Below are positions 9,053 to 18,117 of a DNA stretch of 64,000 bases, piece after piece (within the stretch, counting starts at the first letter, position 1; each line of letters begins with the position of its first letter). The notes under the pieces were generated by a model. That model was not told the DNA's origin. It searched no databases and saw nothing but the letters and a program-made list of their open reading frames with translations. This DNA is from Novosphingobium sp. Rr 2-17 (lineage in GTDB: Bacteria; Pseudomonadota; Alphaproteobacteria; Sphingomonadales; Sphingomonadaceae): NCBI RefSeq assembly GCF_000272475.1, contig NZ_AKFJ01000118.1, positions 62,001-126,000 on the forward strand, read 5' to 3'. The position numbers and the translations under genes are program-made.

Positions 9053-10267
9053 TCAGGCGAGCGCGGCTTTCAGCGCGTCGATCAGGTCGGTCCGCTCCCA
9101 CGGGAACGTATCGCCTTCCGGCTTACGACCGAAGTGGCCGTAAGCGGCAGTGGTCGCGTAGATTGGCTTGTTGAGGCCAAGGCCGACGCGGATGCCGCGC
9201 GGGGTCAGGCCACCCAGCTTTTCGGCGGCGACTTTGGTGACGGCAGCTTCTAGTTCTGCGTCGGTGACGCTGCCAGTGCCGTGCGTATCGATATACAACG
9301 AAAGCGGCGCCGATACGCCGATGGCGTAGGAAACCTGGATCGTGCAACGCTTGGCCAGGCCTGCGGCGACCACGTTCTTGGCCAGATAGCGCGTGACGTA
9401 AGCCGCCGAGCGATCGACCTTGGTCGGGTCTTTGCCGGAGAACGCGCCGCCACCGTGCGGTGATGCGCCGCCGTAAGTGTCGACGATGATCTTGCGACCG
9501 GTCAGCCCGGCATCACCGTCAGGGCCGCCGATCTCGAACGATCCGGTCGGGTTGATGTGGAACACGGTCTCGTCGGTGACGAAGCCGGCGGGCAGAACTT
9601 CGGTGACCACGTTCTTCACGTAGGCTTTGAGCTCGGCTTCCTTCTCGCCCGCGTCGTAGCCCACCTTGTGCTGGGTGGACACGACCACCGCTGCCGCTGC
9701 GACCGGCTCGCCATTCTCGAAGCGCAGGGTGACCTGGCTCTTTGCGTCAGGCTCCAGGAACGGCGCCGCGCCGGAATGGCGATCCTGCGCCAGGCGGTGG
9801 AGGATCTTGTGGCTGTAATCGAGCGTCGCCGGCATCAGATCCGGCGTCTCGTCGCAAGCGAAGCCGAACATGATGCCCTGGTCGCCCGCGCCTTCGTCCT
9901 TGTTGCCCGAAGCATCGACGCCTTGCGCGATGTGGGCGGACTGAGCGTGCAGTCGGTTGATGAATTCGAAGGTTTCCCAGTGGAAGCCGTCCTGCTGGTA
10001 GCCGATCCGCTTCACGACATCGCGCACGGTGCGTTCGATTTCCGCCAGCGCGCCTTCGGCCCACTCACCGTTTTCGAAGATGCCCTTGCAGCGGATTTCG
10101 CCGGCCAGGACCACGAGCTGGGTCGTCGTCAGCGTTTCGCAAGCGACGCGCGCTTCGGGGTCCTTGGACAGGAACAGATCGACGATGGCGTCGGAAATCT
10201 GATCGGCGACCTTGTCGGGGTGGCCCTCGGAGACGCTCTCCGAAGTGAAGACGTATTGGCTGCGCAT
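9053..10267 (-). CDS. metK: S-adenosylmethionine synthetase
   Basis: Makes S-adenosylmethionine from methionine and ATP. 404 residues, slightly above the common 380-390. Clear signatures are the ATP-site start [20 protein letters not shown], the [12 protein letters not shown] loop and the P-loop-like [19 protein letters not shown]. The N-terminal His in EGHPDK and the lysines in SGKDPTK are in place. It lies 50 bases downstream of lnt on the same strand. The gap contains a six-pair hairpin (10289-10304) but no recognisable SAM riboswitch. Confidence 0.97.
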   Translation of the reverse strand: MRSQYVFTSESVSEGHPDKVADQISDAIVDLFLSKDPEARVACETLTTTQLVVLAGEIRCKGIFENGEWAEGALAEIERTVRDVVKRIGYQQDGFHWETFEFINRLHAQSAHIAQGVDASGNKDEGAGDQGIMFGFACDETPDLMPATLDYSHKILHRLAQDRHSGAAPFLEPDAKSQVTLRFENGEPVAAAAVVVSTQHKVGYDAGEKEAELKAYVKNVVTEVLPAGFVTDETVFHINPTGSFEIGGPDGDAGLTGRKIIVDTYGGASPHGGGAFSGKDPTKVDRSAAYVTRYLAKNVVAAGLAKRCTIQVSYAIGVSAPLSLYIDTHGTGSVTDAELEAAVTKVAAEKLGGLTPRGIRVGLGLNKPIYATTAAYGHFGRKPEGDTFPWERTDLIDALKAALA

Positions 10268-10317
10268 CGGGCACCTTGGAATAGGGATATAAAGAAAGCT
10301 TTATGCGGTCTGCGGGT

Positions 10318-11997
10318 CTAGCCCCGGCGGCGGCCAAGCGCAATCACCGAAAATGCACCTAGTGCCAGAAGCGCGGCGAACGACAGCGGCAGCGCGTTGC
10401 CGTAGCGGGCGAACAGCGTCGGCTCGTGCGGCGGGGGGATGCGTCCATCTATGCGACCGGCCTGATGGAACGGCACAAAAGCACGGACCAGGCCATCGGC
10501 GTCGATCACCGCGCTGAAGCCGGTGGTGGTAGAGCGCAGCACTGGCAGCCCTTCTTCGATCGCACGCAACCGGGCTTGGGCCAAAGCCTGGGGGGAGCCC
10601 CAGGTGCCGAACCAGCCGTCATTGAACGGGTTGAAGATGTAGTCGGGCCGGTTGGCAGGATCGACCACTTCGCCGCTGAAGATGATCTCGTAGCAGATTT
10701 GCGGGCCGGCTTTGCCGTAGGCGCCCAAGTCGTAGGTGCGCGGGCCGGGGCCGGGCCAGAAGTCCAGAGCGCCGGGCACCAGGCGGGTCGCGCCTAGCGG
10801 CTCCAGCAGCCAGCGCAGCGCCAGATATTCGCCGTAGGGCACCAGATGGGCCTTGGAATAGCCGGCTAAAATCGATCCGCGCCCGTCGATCATCGTGACC
10901 GAGTTGCGCGCAGCGACTTCCTGTTCCTTTTGGATCACTAGATCGACAGCGCCGGTCATCAGCAACCCGTAAGGGCCGACGACTCGGCCGATACGCTGGC
11001 GGGCCAGGACCGGATCGCCTGCGTACGTATAGAGGCGGTAGAGGTAGGACGGATAACCATCACGTAGATAATCGCCCAGCCCCGACTCGGGCCAAAATAC
11101 CACGCGCCGCTCGCCCGGATCGGCAGGGATCGACAATCGCGCAAGCTTGACGAAGTTCGCCTCGAAATAGCGCGGATCGTCGATGATTTCCTGCCGTAGA
11201 TCGGGTTGGACGAGGGTAAAGCGGACGGCGCCGTCAGAGAGGCCACTGCCCCGCGCCCACGGATCGGGCACGCTCATCAGCACGATTACGGCGGCGGCGA
11301 CGGCGATGCCGGGCAGGGCCCACAGCAGACGGCCCAGCCCCTTGGCGTCCCGCGCCAAGCGCACCAGCAGGCCGGGAAGACCAGCGATCAGGACGAGCAC
11401 GGCGGACAAGCCGTAGGTGCCGAGCCAAGGCGTCAGCAGAGCGAGGCCCCGGCTGTCGAACGGACCCAGCAAGGCGATGCCGATCGGATTCCAGGCAAAG
11501 CCGGTGAACACCCACGCGCGCAGCCATTCGGTGACGGTCCAGGTCGCCGCCAAGGCCAGGATCAGCGCGAGGTAGGGGACCGGACGTGCCACATTCCTCC
11601 GGTCGGGCGTCCGGTCGGGGCGGACCAGAGCCCAGGCGCCAAGTGCAGCGAGGGCGGGATAGACGGCGAGGTAAAGCGCCACCAGCACCACCGCGACCAT
11701 GCCCAGCCAGGCCGGCATGTTCGCCTGATACATGAAAGCCGTGGCGATCCAGTTGTTACCCACCGTGAAGTGGCCGAGGCCGAAGCACCAGCCCAACGCG
11801 AAGACGCGGCGACCGCTGGGCGCACGGGCGATCAATTCGATCAGCAGGGTGACGGCGAGGATGGTCAGCGGCCACAGCGCGAGCGGGCGGAAGCCGCAAG
11901 CGGCCAGTGCGCCAAGGATGAGGGCGGCAAAGCGCGGGAACTGGCCCGCGCGCTGGACAATTTTGGTCAAGGGGAAGGCCGCTCGGTCGGACACCAT
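10318..11997 (-). CDS. lnt: Apolipoprotein N-acyltransferase
   Basis: Adds the third acyl chain to the N-terminal Cys of lipoproteins at the periplasmic face of the inner membrane. 559 residues. The first half carries several membrane helices; the second half is a nitrilase-type domain. The catalytic Glu-Lys-Cys triad is visible in WPESGLGDY, YSKAHLVPYGEY and GPQICYEIIF. A last hydrophobic helix (FAALLALGAFSVIAL) anchors the C-terminus. It is upstream of metK on the same strand and probably shares its transcript. Confidence 0.95.
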   Translation of the reverse strand: MVSDRAAFPLTKIVQRAGQFPRFAALILGALAACGFRPLALWPLTILAVTLLIELIARAPSGRRVFALGWCFGLGHFTVGNNWIATAFMYQANMPAWLGMVAVVLVALYLAVYPALAALGAWALVRPDRTPDRRNVARPVPYLALILALAATWTVTEWLRAWVFTGFAWNPIGIALLGPFDSRGLALLTPWLGTYGLSAVLVLIAGLPGLLVRLARDAKGLGRLLWALPGIAVAAAVIVLMSVPDPWARGSGLSDGAVRFTLVQPDLRQEIIDDPRYFEANFVKLARLSIPADPGERRVVFWPESGLGDYLRDGYPSYLYRLYTYAGDPVLARQRIGRVVGPYGLLMTGAVDLVIQKEQEVAARNSVTMIDGRGSILAGYSKAHLVPYGEYLALRWLLEPLGATRLVPGALDFWPGPGPRTYDLGAYGKAGPQICYEIIFSGEVVDPANRPDYIFNPFNDGWFGTWGSPQALAQARLRAIEEGLPVLRSTTTGFSAVIDADGLVRAFVPFHQAGRIDGRIPPPHEPTLFARYGNALPLSFAALLALGAFSVIALGRRRG

Positions 11998-12017
11998 CGC
12001 ACAGGCCTTGTAGGACC

Positions 12018-12058
12018 GACCAGCCCCGACGCAAGCACGCTTGCGATCGGGACTGGTC
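12018..12058. terminator. Terminator-like hairpin downstream of the DUF4167 gene
   Basis: A long imperfect stem: GACCAG, CCCGA and GCAAGC on the left arm pair with GCTTGC, TCGGG and CTGGTC on the right, with one bulge, one mismatch and a tiny loop. It begins ten bases after the stop codon of the leftward DUF4167 gene and lies before lnt. No T-run follows, so it may be a Rho-assisted or mRNA-stabilising structure instead. Confidence 0.45.
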
Positions 12059-12068
12059 CGTTCGCCAA

Positions 12069-13091
12069 TCAGCCGTTCACGGCTTCCAGGGGGTTGCCGG
12101 CATCATCGCTGGGCGTTGCCGCCTTGCGAGTAGTGCGGCGGCGAGCGCGAGGCTTTTCGGCAGGGGCATCTGCCTGCACGACTTCCGGCTCGGGCGCACT
12201 TGCGACGGGTTCGCTCGCTACCGGTTCGCTCTCGACTGACTTGGTCGAGATCGACGGCGGTAGCATGCTGGGATCGAAGTTGCCGTTCGGCTCGGACGAT
12301 GCGGCTTCGCCGTCGCCCTCTGCATCGCGTGAGCGACGTGGCTTGCGTTGCTTGAGGCTACCACGGCTGGGGCGGCTGTCCCGCACGAACGGGTTTTCGA
12401 CCGGCTCGTAAACCGAGGTGCTCGCTTCGGCGACGGCTTCGACCACGGCTTCGGTGGTCGGCTCGGCGGCGACTTCCTGAACGCGCGGTTCGCGCTGTTC
12501 CCTCGGCTCGCGCGCCTCTCGCGGTTCGCGCTGCTCGCGAGGTTCGCGCTGCTCTCGCGGCTCGCGTTGTTCACGCGGTTCGCGTTGTTCACGGGGCTGC
12601 CGCTGTTCTCTCGGCTCGCGCTCGGGCCGAGGTCCGCGCTCACCAGCCTGGTTCGACTGGTTGGCGCTGGATTGCCCAGAGTTCGAGTGCCCGGAGCTCG
12701 AATGCCCGGAGTTCGACGGCATGCCCGACTGCATCGGGTTCGCATAGCTGCTGTAAGGATCGTCACCGACGTCGTAATCGTCGCCGTACTCCGAACTGCG
12801 ATAGTCGGCCTGGCCATCATTCTGGCGCGGCTGGCGCATTTCTTCCTGGCGCTGCCGTTGATCGGCAATGACGCGGAAGTAATGGTCAGCGAACTGGAGG
12901 TTGTATTCCTCCGTCACGCGATCGCCATTGAGGTGCGCGTCGTGCGCCAGCTTACGGTACTTCTCCAGCAGTTGCGGCGCGTTGCCGCGTGCCCTGCTGT
13001 CGATTCGATTGGTTTGCTGGCCGCCTTGCGGACGGTTGTTACCATTACCGCGGCCACGCCGACGGTTATTACCACGATTATTGTTATTCAA
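12069..13091 (-). CDS. DUF4167 domain protein with Arg-Glu-Pro repeats
   Basis: 340 residues. The N-terminus is an Asn/Arg/Gly-rich basic tail (about 1-30) followed by the conserved DUF4167 helical region (about 30-90; the RGNAPQLLEKYRKLA and YNLQFADHYFRVI blocks). The middle is low complexity: a Ser/Gly/His tract, then many tandem REPREQ units (about residues 155-210, DNA about 12480-12610). The end is Pro/Ala/Glu-rich with a basic cluster (RARRRTTRKA). DUF4167 proteins are alphaproteobacterial; the RGG-like tail and highly charged repeats suggest RNA binding (inference). The gene stands alone with about 260 bases of upstream DNA. Confidence 0.88.
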   Translation of the reverse strand: MNNNNRGNNRRRGRGNGNNRPQGGQQTNRIDSRARGNAPQLLEKYRKLAHDAHLNGDRVTEEYNLQFADHYFRVIADQRQRQEEMRQPRQNDGQADYRSSEYGDDYDVGDDPYSSYANPMQSGMPSNSGHSSSGHSNSGQSSANQSNQAGERGPRPEREPREQRQPREQREPREQREPREQREPREQREPREAREPREQREPRVQEVAAEPTTEAVVEAVAEASTSVYEPVENPFVRDSRPSRGSLKQRKPRRSRDAEGDGEAASSEPNGNFDPSMLPPSISTKSVESEPVASEPVASAPEPEVVQADAPAEKPRARRRTTRKAATPSDDAGNPLEAVNG

Positions 13092-13350
13092 GGATAATTT
13101 TCCTCAAAACCCTTGGTGTTCACCCGAGCCTAGTGGGGCGAACTGCCGTATGTCATATCATCACGGCGCATTCCCCGCGCTGCCGCGATTTTCACATCTG
13201 CCCTGTCGGGGCGTTTCTGCCGCGACCGTTTGCAAACGCTGGAGGCGGACCGGGTATGGGAATTTGCATCCATATGCCGGTTCGGGATTATGATTTAGTG
13301 ACTATAGCGGCCAATTCCAAGAGAAATCTTGCCCATCTGGGCTATGAGCC

Positions 13351-14214
13351 TCAGAAAAATGCGATGGCCCGAGCGCGACTGGCCAAGTCGAGGTGAAGCT
13401 GGGTGGACAAGCCGACCTCGGTTCCGAGCGCGATGACTGCCTTGGCCTGGGTATGCCCGATCTCGACAAGAGCCCTGCCGCCGGGTGCTAGCAGGCCCAC
13501 AAGCTGGGGGACGAGCACGCGATAATCGTCCAGCCCATCGGGCCCGGCAAACAGCGCGCCGGCTGGCTCGAACGCGCGGACCGAAGCATCCAGCGCGGCG
13601 TCGTCCTCGACATAAGGCGGGTTGGCAAGGATCAGGTCGAAGCGCCCAAGACCGTCCGACCAGTTCGGCACGGTCCAGTCCCGTTGCAGGAACGCGACAC
13701 CGTTGTCGGTGTGCGCAGCAGCGTTGCGCGCCGCGACGAGCAAGGACTGCTCCGAACGGTCGATCCCGACTCCTTCGGCCTCTCCCCACAGCGAGAGCGC
13801 GGCGATCAGCAAGGCGCCCGAACCTGTGCCCAGGTCCAGGACACGCGCGGGAGAGCGCCCGGTGAACGCGACTCGGGCCGCTTCAATCAAGGTCTCGCTG
13901 TCGCCGCGCGGGATCAGTACGGCGGGCGAGACTTCCAGGGCCAGTCCGTAGAACTCCGCTTCGCCGGTGATGTAGGCGACCGGCTCGTGGCCCAGGCGTC
14001 GCTCAACCAGCGCGGCGAACCCGCTCGGCTCATTCTCGCGCATGTGTCGCAGCAGCAGTTCGGAGCGCGTGGCGCCCAGCGCGTGGGCCATCAGCACTTC
14101 GGCGTCGAGACGGGCGGTGTCGCTAGTGGCGGCGAGTGTTTGCGCAGCGTCGCGGATCGCTTCGGCGACGGTTGGCGCGATGGTTGGTGCGACTGGCCGC
14201 GCCGGGTCAGTCAT
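13351..14214 (-). CDS. prmC: Release factor glutamine N5-methyltransferase
   Basis: Methylates the Gln of the GGQ motif in release factors RF1 and RF2. 287 residues. The N-terminal helical domain is followed by the SAM-binding motif [14 protein letters not shown] (about 125-138) and the catalytic NPPY at 198-201. The substrate-handling segment [21 protein letters not shown] is also conserved, with Asp in place of the more usual Pro-Glu-Thr arrangement. It overlaps the 3' end of prfA by eight bases on the same strand, so the enzyme is encoded with its substrate. Confidence 0.95.
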   Translation of the reverse strand: MTDPARPVAPTIAPTVAEAIRDAAQTLAATSDTARLDAEVLMAHALGATRSELLLRHMRENEPSGFAALVERRLGHEPVAYITGEAEFYGLALEVSPAVLIPRGDSETLIEAARVAFTGRSPARVLDLGTGSGALLIAALSLWGEAEGVGIDRSEQSLLVAARNAAAHTDNGVAFLQRDWTVPNWSDGLGRFDLILANPPYVEDDAALDASVRAFEPAGALFAGPDGLDDYRVLVPQLVGLLAPGGRALVEIGHTQAKAVIALGTEVGLSTQLHLDLASRARAIAFF

Positions 14215-15277
14215 CCATCGCCGCCAGCCGCTTGGCCTCGTCCTCGGCGATGAGGGCGTCGATCAGTTCGACCAGGCCCGGCCCTTCGAGGATTTCGGGC
14301 AGGCGATGCAGCGTCAGGTTGATCCGGTGGTCGGTGACGCGCCCTTGCGGGAAGTTGTAGGTGCGGATGCGTTCCGACCGATCGCCCGAGCCGACCATTG
14401 CCTTGCGCGCTTCGGCCTCGGCGCCTTGCGCCTCGTCGCGCATCTTTTCGTAGAGGCGGGCGCGCAGCACCTGCATCGCCTTGGCTTTGTTCTTGTGCTG
14501 GCTGCGCTCGTCCTGACAGATCACCACCAGGTTGGTGGGCAAGTGGGTGATCCGCACTGCCGAATCGGTGGTGTTGACGTGCTGGCCGCCGGCGCCGCTG
14601 GCCCGGTAGATGTCGATCTTGAGATCCTTGTCCTCGATCTGGACATCGACCTCGGTCGGCTCGGGCAGCACCGCGACGGTGGCGGCGGAGGTGTGGATGC
14701 GACCGCCGCTTTCGGTGACGGGCACGCGCTGCACCCGGTGGACGCCGCTTTCGAACTTGAGCTTGGCGAACACGCCGTTGCCGGTGACGTTGGCGACCAC
14801 TTCCTTGAACCCGCCGACATCGCTGGCGTTGGCGCTGACCATCTCGACCCGCCAGCCCAGTTCGGCGGCATAGCGCTCGTACATGCGATAGAGGTCGGCA
14901 GCGAACAGCGCCGCTTCGTCGCCGCCGGTGCCGGCGCGGATTTCCAGCATCGCCGGGCGCGCATCGGCGGCATCGCGCGGCAGCATCGAAATCGCCATGC
15001 GGCGCTCGGCCTCGGGCAGTTCGGTCTTGAGGCGCGCGACTTCCTCGGCGGCCAGCGCCCGCATTTCGGGGTCGGGGTCTTCCAGCGACTGCAGCGATTC
15101 CAGTTCGCCGCGCATCGACATGATCTCGGCGGCGATCCGCGCGACCGGCTCCAGCTCGGCGTAATCACGGCTGGCGGCGACGAAGGCGTCACCGTCCAAC
15201 GTGCCGCTGGCAAGCCGCGCTTCCAGTTCGGCCAGCCGCGATGCGAACTGGGCCAGGCGGTGATCGGAAATGCTCAT
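14207..15277 (-). CDS. prfA: Peptide chain release factor 1
   Basis: Recognises UAA and UAG stop codons and triggers peptide release. 356 residues, normal length. The codon-recognition tripeptide PVT is at about 186-188 and the peptidyl-hydrolysis motif GGQ at about 230-232 (in [16 protein letters not shown]). N-terminal coiled-coil and acidic '[11 protein letters not shown]' blocks are intact. It starts four bases inside the end of hisS and overlaps prmC, forming a compact hisS-prfA-prmC operon. Confidence 0.97.
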   Translation of the reverse strand: MSISDHRLAQFASRLAELEARLASGTLDGDAFVAASRDYAELEPVARIAAEIMSMRGELESLQSLEDPDPEMRALAAEEVARLKTELPEAERRMAISMLPRDAADARPAMLEIRAGTGGDEAALFAADLYRMYERYAAELGWRVEMVSANASDVGGFKEVVANVTGNGVFAKLKFESGVHRVQRVPVTESGGRIHTSAATVAVLPEPTEVDVQIEDKDLKIDIYRASGAGGQHVNTTDSAVRITHLPTNLVVICQDERSQHKNKAKAMQVLRARLYEKMRDEAQGAEAEARKAMVGSGDRSERIRTYNFPQGRVTDHRINLTLHRLPEILEGPGLVELIDALIAEDEAKRLAAMDD

Positions 15278-16704
15278 TCAGGCAGAATAATTTGGCTGTC
15301 GCGGGCAAGCGAAAATTCGGCCTGCCCGAGTCTCGTCTCAACAACCGACCAAATCGCATGCATCCCGAGCGGTCCAAGGGCCATGTCTTTTTTTGTCCGG
15401 TGGCTACTTACTAACATGGAACGAGGTGACGGGTTGCCATCATCACGGACCGTAACGATAACCGATGCACCATCGCGCTTCGCTTTATCAAACTGCTTCC
15501 GTTGATTGTGCTTAAAGGAGACGTCAACTCCACCGACAAAATCAAAATTGTCAGATACGGCAAAGGCGCCATCAGCCGCTGCGTTCTCGACAGCGAAGTT
15601 TCGATCCCAACGATTGCGATCAATCTCGTTTATGATCTTAGGGATTTCCCGGCGCAGATAAGCCGCTAAAGCAGTTGCTTTATGGACTGCCAGCGGGCCG
15701 TCAGGAAGAATTACCAGTGCTTCGGAGGGCTTAACGGCCCCATCGCCCGCATCCGCCACCAGCATCGCCAGCCGCTCGATCCCTGCTGCCCAGCCGACCG
15801 CCGGGGTGTGCGGACCGCCGAGCGCTTCGATCAAGCCGTCGTAGCGCCCACCGCCCAGCACGGTGCCTTGCGCGCCCAGCCGGTCGGTGACGAATTCGAA
15901 TGCGGTGTGGCGATAGTAGTCCAGCCCGCGCACCAGCGCCTCGGCGCGAGTCCAGGCGACGCCAGCGGCATCTAGCCCTGCGGTGACGGCGGCGAAGAAG
16001 TCCTGCGCTTCGGCGCTCAAGTAATCGTCGATCTTGGGCGCGCCGGCAGTGAACGGCTTGTCGCGCGGGTCTTTGCTATCGAGGATGCGCAGCGGGTTGC
16101 GCTCCAGCCGGTCCTGCGAATCCTCGCTCAGCGCGTCCTTGTGGTCGCGGAAGTATTCGATCAGCGCCGCGCGCCAGGCATCGCGGCTCGGCGCATCGCC
16201 CAGGGTGTTGAGCTGCAGCGTCACCCCGTCCGATATGCCCAGTTCGCGGATGAGCTGGTCGGCCATCACCAGCAGTTCCACATCGGCCAGCGGCTCGGCA
16301 GCGCCGATCACTTCGGCGTCGATCTGGTGGAACTGGCGATAACGACCCTTCTGCGGGCGCTCGTAGCGGAACAGCGGGCCGTGGGTCGCGACCTTGAGCG
16401 GGGCGAACTGCTGCCAGCCGTTGGTGAGGAAGGCGCGAGCGATGCCTGCGGTGAATTCAGGCCGCAGCGTCAGCGATTCGCCGCCGCGATCCTCGAACGA
16501 GTACATTTCCTTGGACACCACATCGGTCGTCTCGCCCAGCGAGCGCGAGAACACCGTGGTCTTTTCGAAGACCGGCATTTCGGTGCGGCGAAAGCGGTAG
16601 AGCTTGCGCACCCGCTCGAAGGTTTCGACCACATGCGCAAAAGCCTCGGCCTCTGCACCGAAGATGTCCTGGGTTCCGCGAATGGCCTGGGGTGTCGTGT
16701 TCAT
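15274..16704 (-). CDS. hisS: Histidyl-tRNA synthetase with divergent C-terminal domain
   Basis: Charges tRNA-His. 476 residues, longer than the 415-425 I expect for bacterial HisS. Class II motifs are normal: [31 protein letters not shown] (motif 2), [15 protein letters not shown] and the GWAAGIERL motif 3. From about residue 325 (base 15732 downward) the anticodon-binding domain is unusual: it keeps the core [18 protein letters not shown] pattern but has an inserted segment (about 360-392) and a 40-residue C-terminal extension. The DNA for this part is visibly A+T-richer than the rest of the gene. The start at 16704 gives the conserved [15 protein letters not shown]; the frame upstream is not conserved. 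Confidence 0.93.
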   Translation of the reverse strand: MNTTPQAIRGTQDIFGAEAEAFAHVVETFERVRKLYRFRRTEMPVFEKTTVFSRSLGETTDVVSKEMYSFEDRGGESLTLRPEFTAGIARAFLTNGWQQFAPLKVATHGPLFRYERPQKGRYRQFHQIDAEVIGAAEPLADVELLVMADQLIRELGISDGVTLQLNTLGDAPSRDAWRAALIEYFRDHKDALSEDSQDRLERNPLRILDSKDPRDKPFTAGAPKIDDYLSAEAQDFFAAVTAGLDAAGVAWTRAEALVRGLDYYRHTAFEFVTDRLGAQGTVLGGGRYDGLIEALGGPHTPAVGWAAGIERLAMLVADAGDGAVKPSEALVILPDGPLAVHKATALAAYLRREIPKIINEIDRNRWDRNFAVENAAADGAFAVSDNFDFVGGVDVSFKHNQRKQFDKAKRDGASVIVTVRDDGNPSPRSMLVSSHRTKKDMALGPLGMHAIWSVVETRLGQAEFSLARDSQIILPE

Positions 16705-17055
16705 AGCGCGCGCGCTTAGCCCGATTGACGGCGCGGGGGAAGGGTGGGGCGTAGGTGCTTGGTGTGGGGTGATTTGAATTCGGCTGGTGGGCAACACCTG
16801 CCGAGGTGCCGAGCGCCTTGCTTTCGGACGAAACCGTCTTTCGTTTATGTAGCAGCGAAGGTCGGTCGTGGGACGAGCGACTCTGAACGTTATCGGACTG
16901 TCGGCTTACGGGTTGGAAGCGGATATAGCTGACTGTCGCCTTCCAGTGTGGGGCTCTGCGCCAAGCGAAGTTTGCTGCCGTTCTCGAAACGCCCCTTAGT
17001 CGACATCCTCATTGCTGGTGCGCCCTATAGGCGTAAGTAGGCCATGGAGTTGCTT
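16705..17055. other. Intergenic region upstream of hisS, no gene seen
   Basis: 351 bases carrying the hisS promoter region on the minus strand. It is less GC-rich than the flanking core genes. I see no tRNA, no strong palindrome and no open frame with a plausible ribosome site. Confidence 0.5.
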
Positions 17056-17373
17056 ATGAGAGCAGTTTTTGCAAGTTTGCTGCTGGCGGGATGCGCCACA
17101 CCGGACATCTATCCCTCGCGGGAGTTTGCATACTGGGATCGCCCGACCACAGGTTGGTATTGGGTCGCGGAGGCCATCGAAGCTGCCGACATCATCAAAG
17201 CTGCCAGTGATTGCGGGGCGAAAGTCGACGGAAGCACGGCAAACCACGGGCTGGTTCCGCCCGGTTTCTCCACAGGCGTTTTTCACTTCATCGGCGAAAA
17301 CAGTGCGTCTGTTCGTGACTGCACAATCGAGCGCCTTCGGGCTGTGCCCCAACTGACCACATATTTGCGGTGA
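17056..17373 (+). CDS. Small putative lipoprotein, hypothetical
   Basis: About 105 residues. The N-terminus MRAVFASLLLAGCATPD is a compact lipoprotein signal with the lipobox LAGC, so the mature protein should be membrane-anchored in the periplasm. The mature part has two further cysteines (DCGAKVD and RDCTIERL) that could form a disulfide. The start at 17056 is preferred over ATG 17044 because GGAG sits seven bases before it and the signal peptide begins there. No family recognised. It lies in an A+T-richer strip between hisS and the peptidase gene. Confidence 0.6.
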   Translation: MRAVFASLLLAGCATPDIYPSREFAYWDRPTTGWYWVAEAIEAADIIKAASDCGAKVDGSTANHGLVPPGFSTGVFHFIGENSASVRDCTIERLRAVPQLTTYLR

Positions 17374-17534
17374 CCGAAGCGGCACTGTCTCCACCAGACG
17401 CAGCAAATGTCCGCTTCCCACCCATGCTCGCTGTTTCGGGGGCCGATCACATCGTTTGACGACGTAAACCCGCCCGACCGTTTTCGGGTAGTGCAGATCC
17501 GCAGCGTTAACGCCTATGATGGTGGGAAGCGGAC

Positions 17535-17843
17535 CTATTCGTATGGTGGCGAAGCAGAGACGAGCCACGGTGAGTTCTTATCGCTTCGTTCAGCCTCGAA
17601 CCCCAAATTGACTGTTGGGAGGCGCAGCAAGTCAGGTTGCCAGTCCAGAAGATGCGCGGCATGCAACAACTTACATTGTTCAGAAAAGTCGTGATCGGAG
17701 GCTCCGCACAGGAACTGCAGGTCTCCGTCAGGATCATGCACGAAGAGTAAGACCGGTGCGCCGTCCAACACGTGCTTGCAAGTGAAGCAGCCCTTGTCGG
17801 CGTTGAAGGTGTATCCGGCAAAACTTATCGTTCGGGCGGTCAT
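17535..17843 (-). CDS. Conserved hypothetical protein with CxxC and FLCG motifs
   Basis: About 102 residues, cytoplasmic. A CFTCKHV pair is followed by DGDLQFLCGASDHD and a C-terminal LLHAAHLLDWQPDL. This C-x2-C ... DGD-x2-FLCG ... DHD arrangement recurs in small uncharacterised bacterial proteins that I know only as a pattern, sometimes seen in immunity-like contexts. The start may be ATG 17843 or a GTG three codons upstream; neither has a strong ribosome site. No toxin gene is visible next to it. Confidence 0.55.
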   Translation of the reverse strand: MTARTISFAGYTFNADKGCFTCKHVLDGAPVLLFVHDPDGDLQFLCGASDHDFSEQCKLLHAAHLLDWQPDLLRLPTVNLGFEAERSDKNSPWLVSASPPYE

Positions 17844-18117
17844 ACAATCCACATCGCACGCGTCACGAACGTCGGCAACGGGCGTTTGCCGTCAGGCCGC
17901 TTTTCTTGCTTCAAGGGGGGGCGGCCAAATCTGAACGAAGACCCTTCCGAGCAATAAAAGTGGCCCGCAGAGTGGCGACAATGGGCGCGTAGCCGCCGTG
18001 GCAACAATGGCTGTAAGCGGAAACGCAAATTCGCCCACCTCGCCCGCCACACCCGCACACCTCGCCCCCGCTATTGAAAGGTTGCGAATCGTCGCAACAA
18101 GCGCAAAGATGGGCGCA

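Noticed and set aside
10268-10317. Possible SAM-responsive riboswitch before metK
   Set aside because: The gap after lnt is only 50 bases with a single six-pair AT hairpin; none of the SAM riboswitch consensus cores that I can recall is visible.
12480-12610. Short regular repeats that might be a CRISPR array
   Set aside because: The units are 18 bases long, contiguous without spacers, and in frame within a protein gene.
12348-13097. 249-codon plus-strand frame rich in Leu/Arg/Phe repeats
   Set aside because: It is the antisense shadow of the repeat-bearing DUF4167 gene; the repeats simply reflect REPREQ codons read backwards.
14042-15505. 487-codon plus-strand open frame over prmC/prfA/hisS
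   Set aside because: It is antisense to three conserved translation genes, with no ribosome site and no recognisable domain.
15274-16797. Longer hisS start at 16797
   Set aside because: The extra 31 residues are Pro/His-rich and unconserved; the conserved opening begins at 16704.
17407-17694. Plus-strand frame of 95 codons after the small lipoprotein
   Set aside because: No ribosome site and no conserved pattern; it overlaps the minus-strand gene that has CxxC and FLCG motifs.
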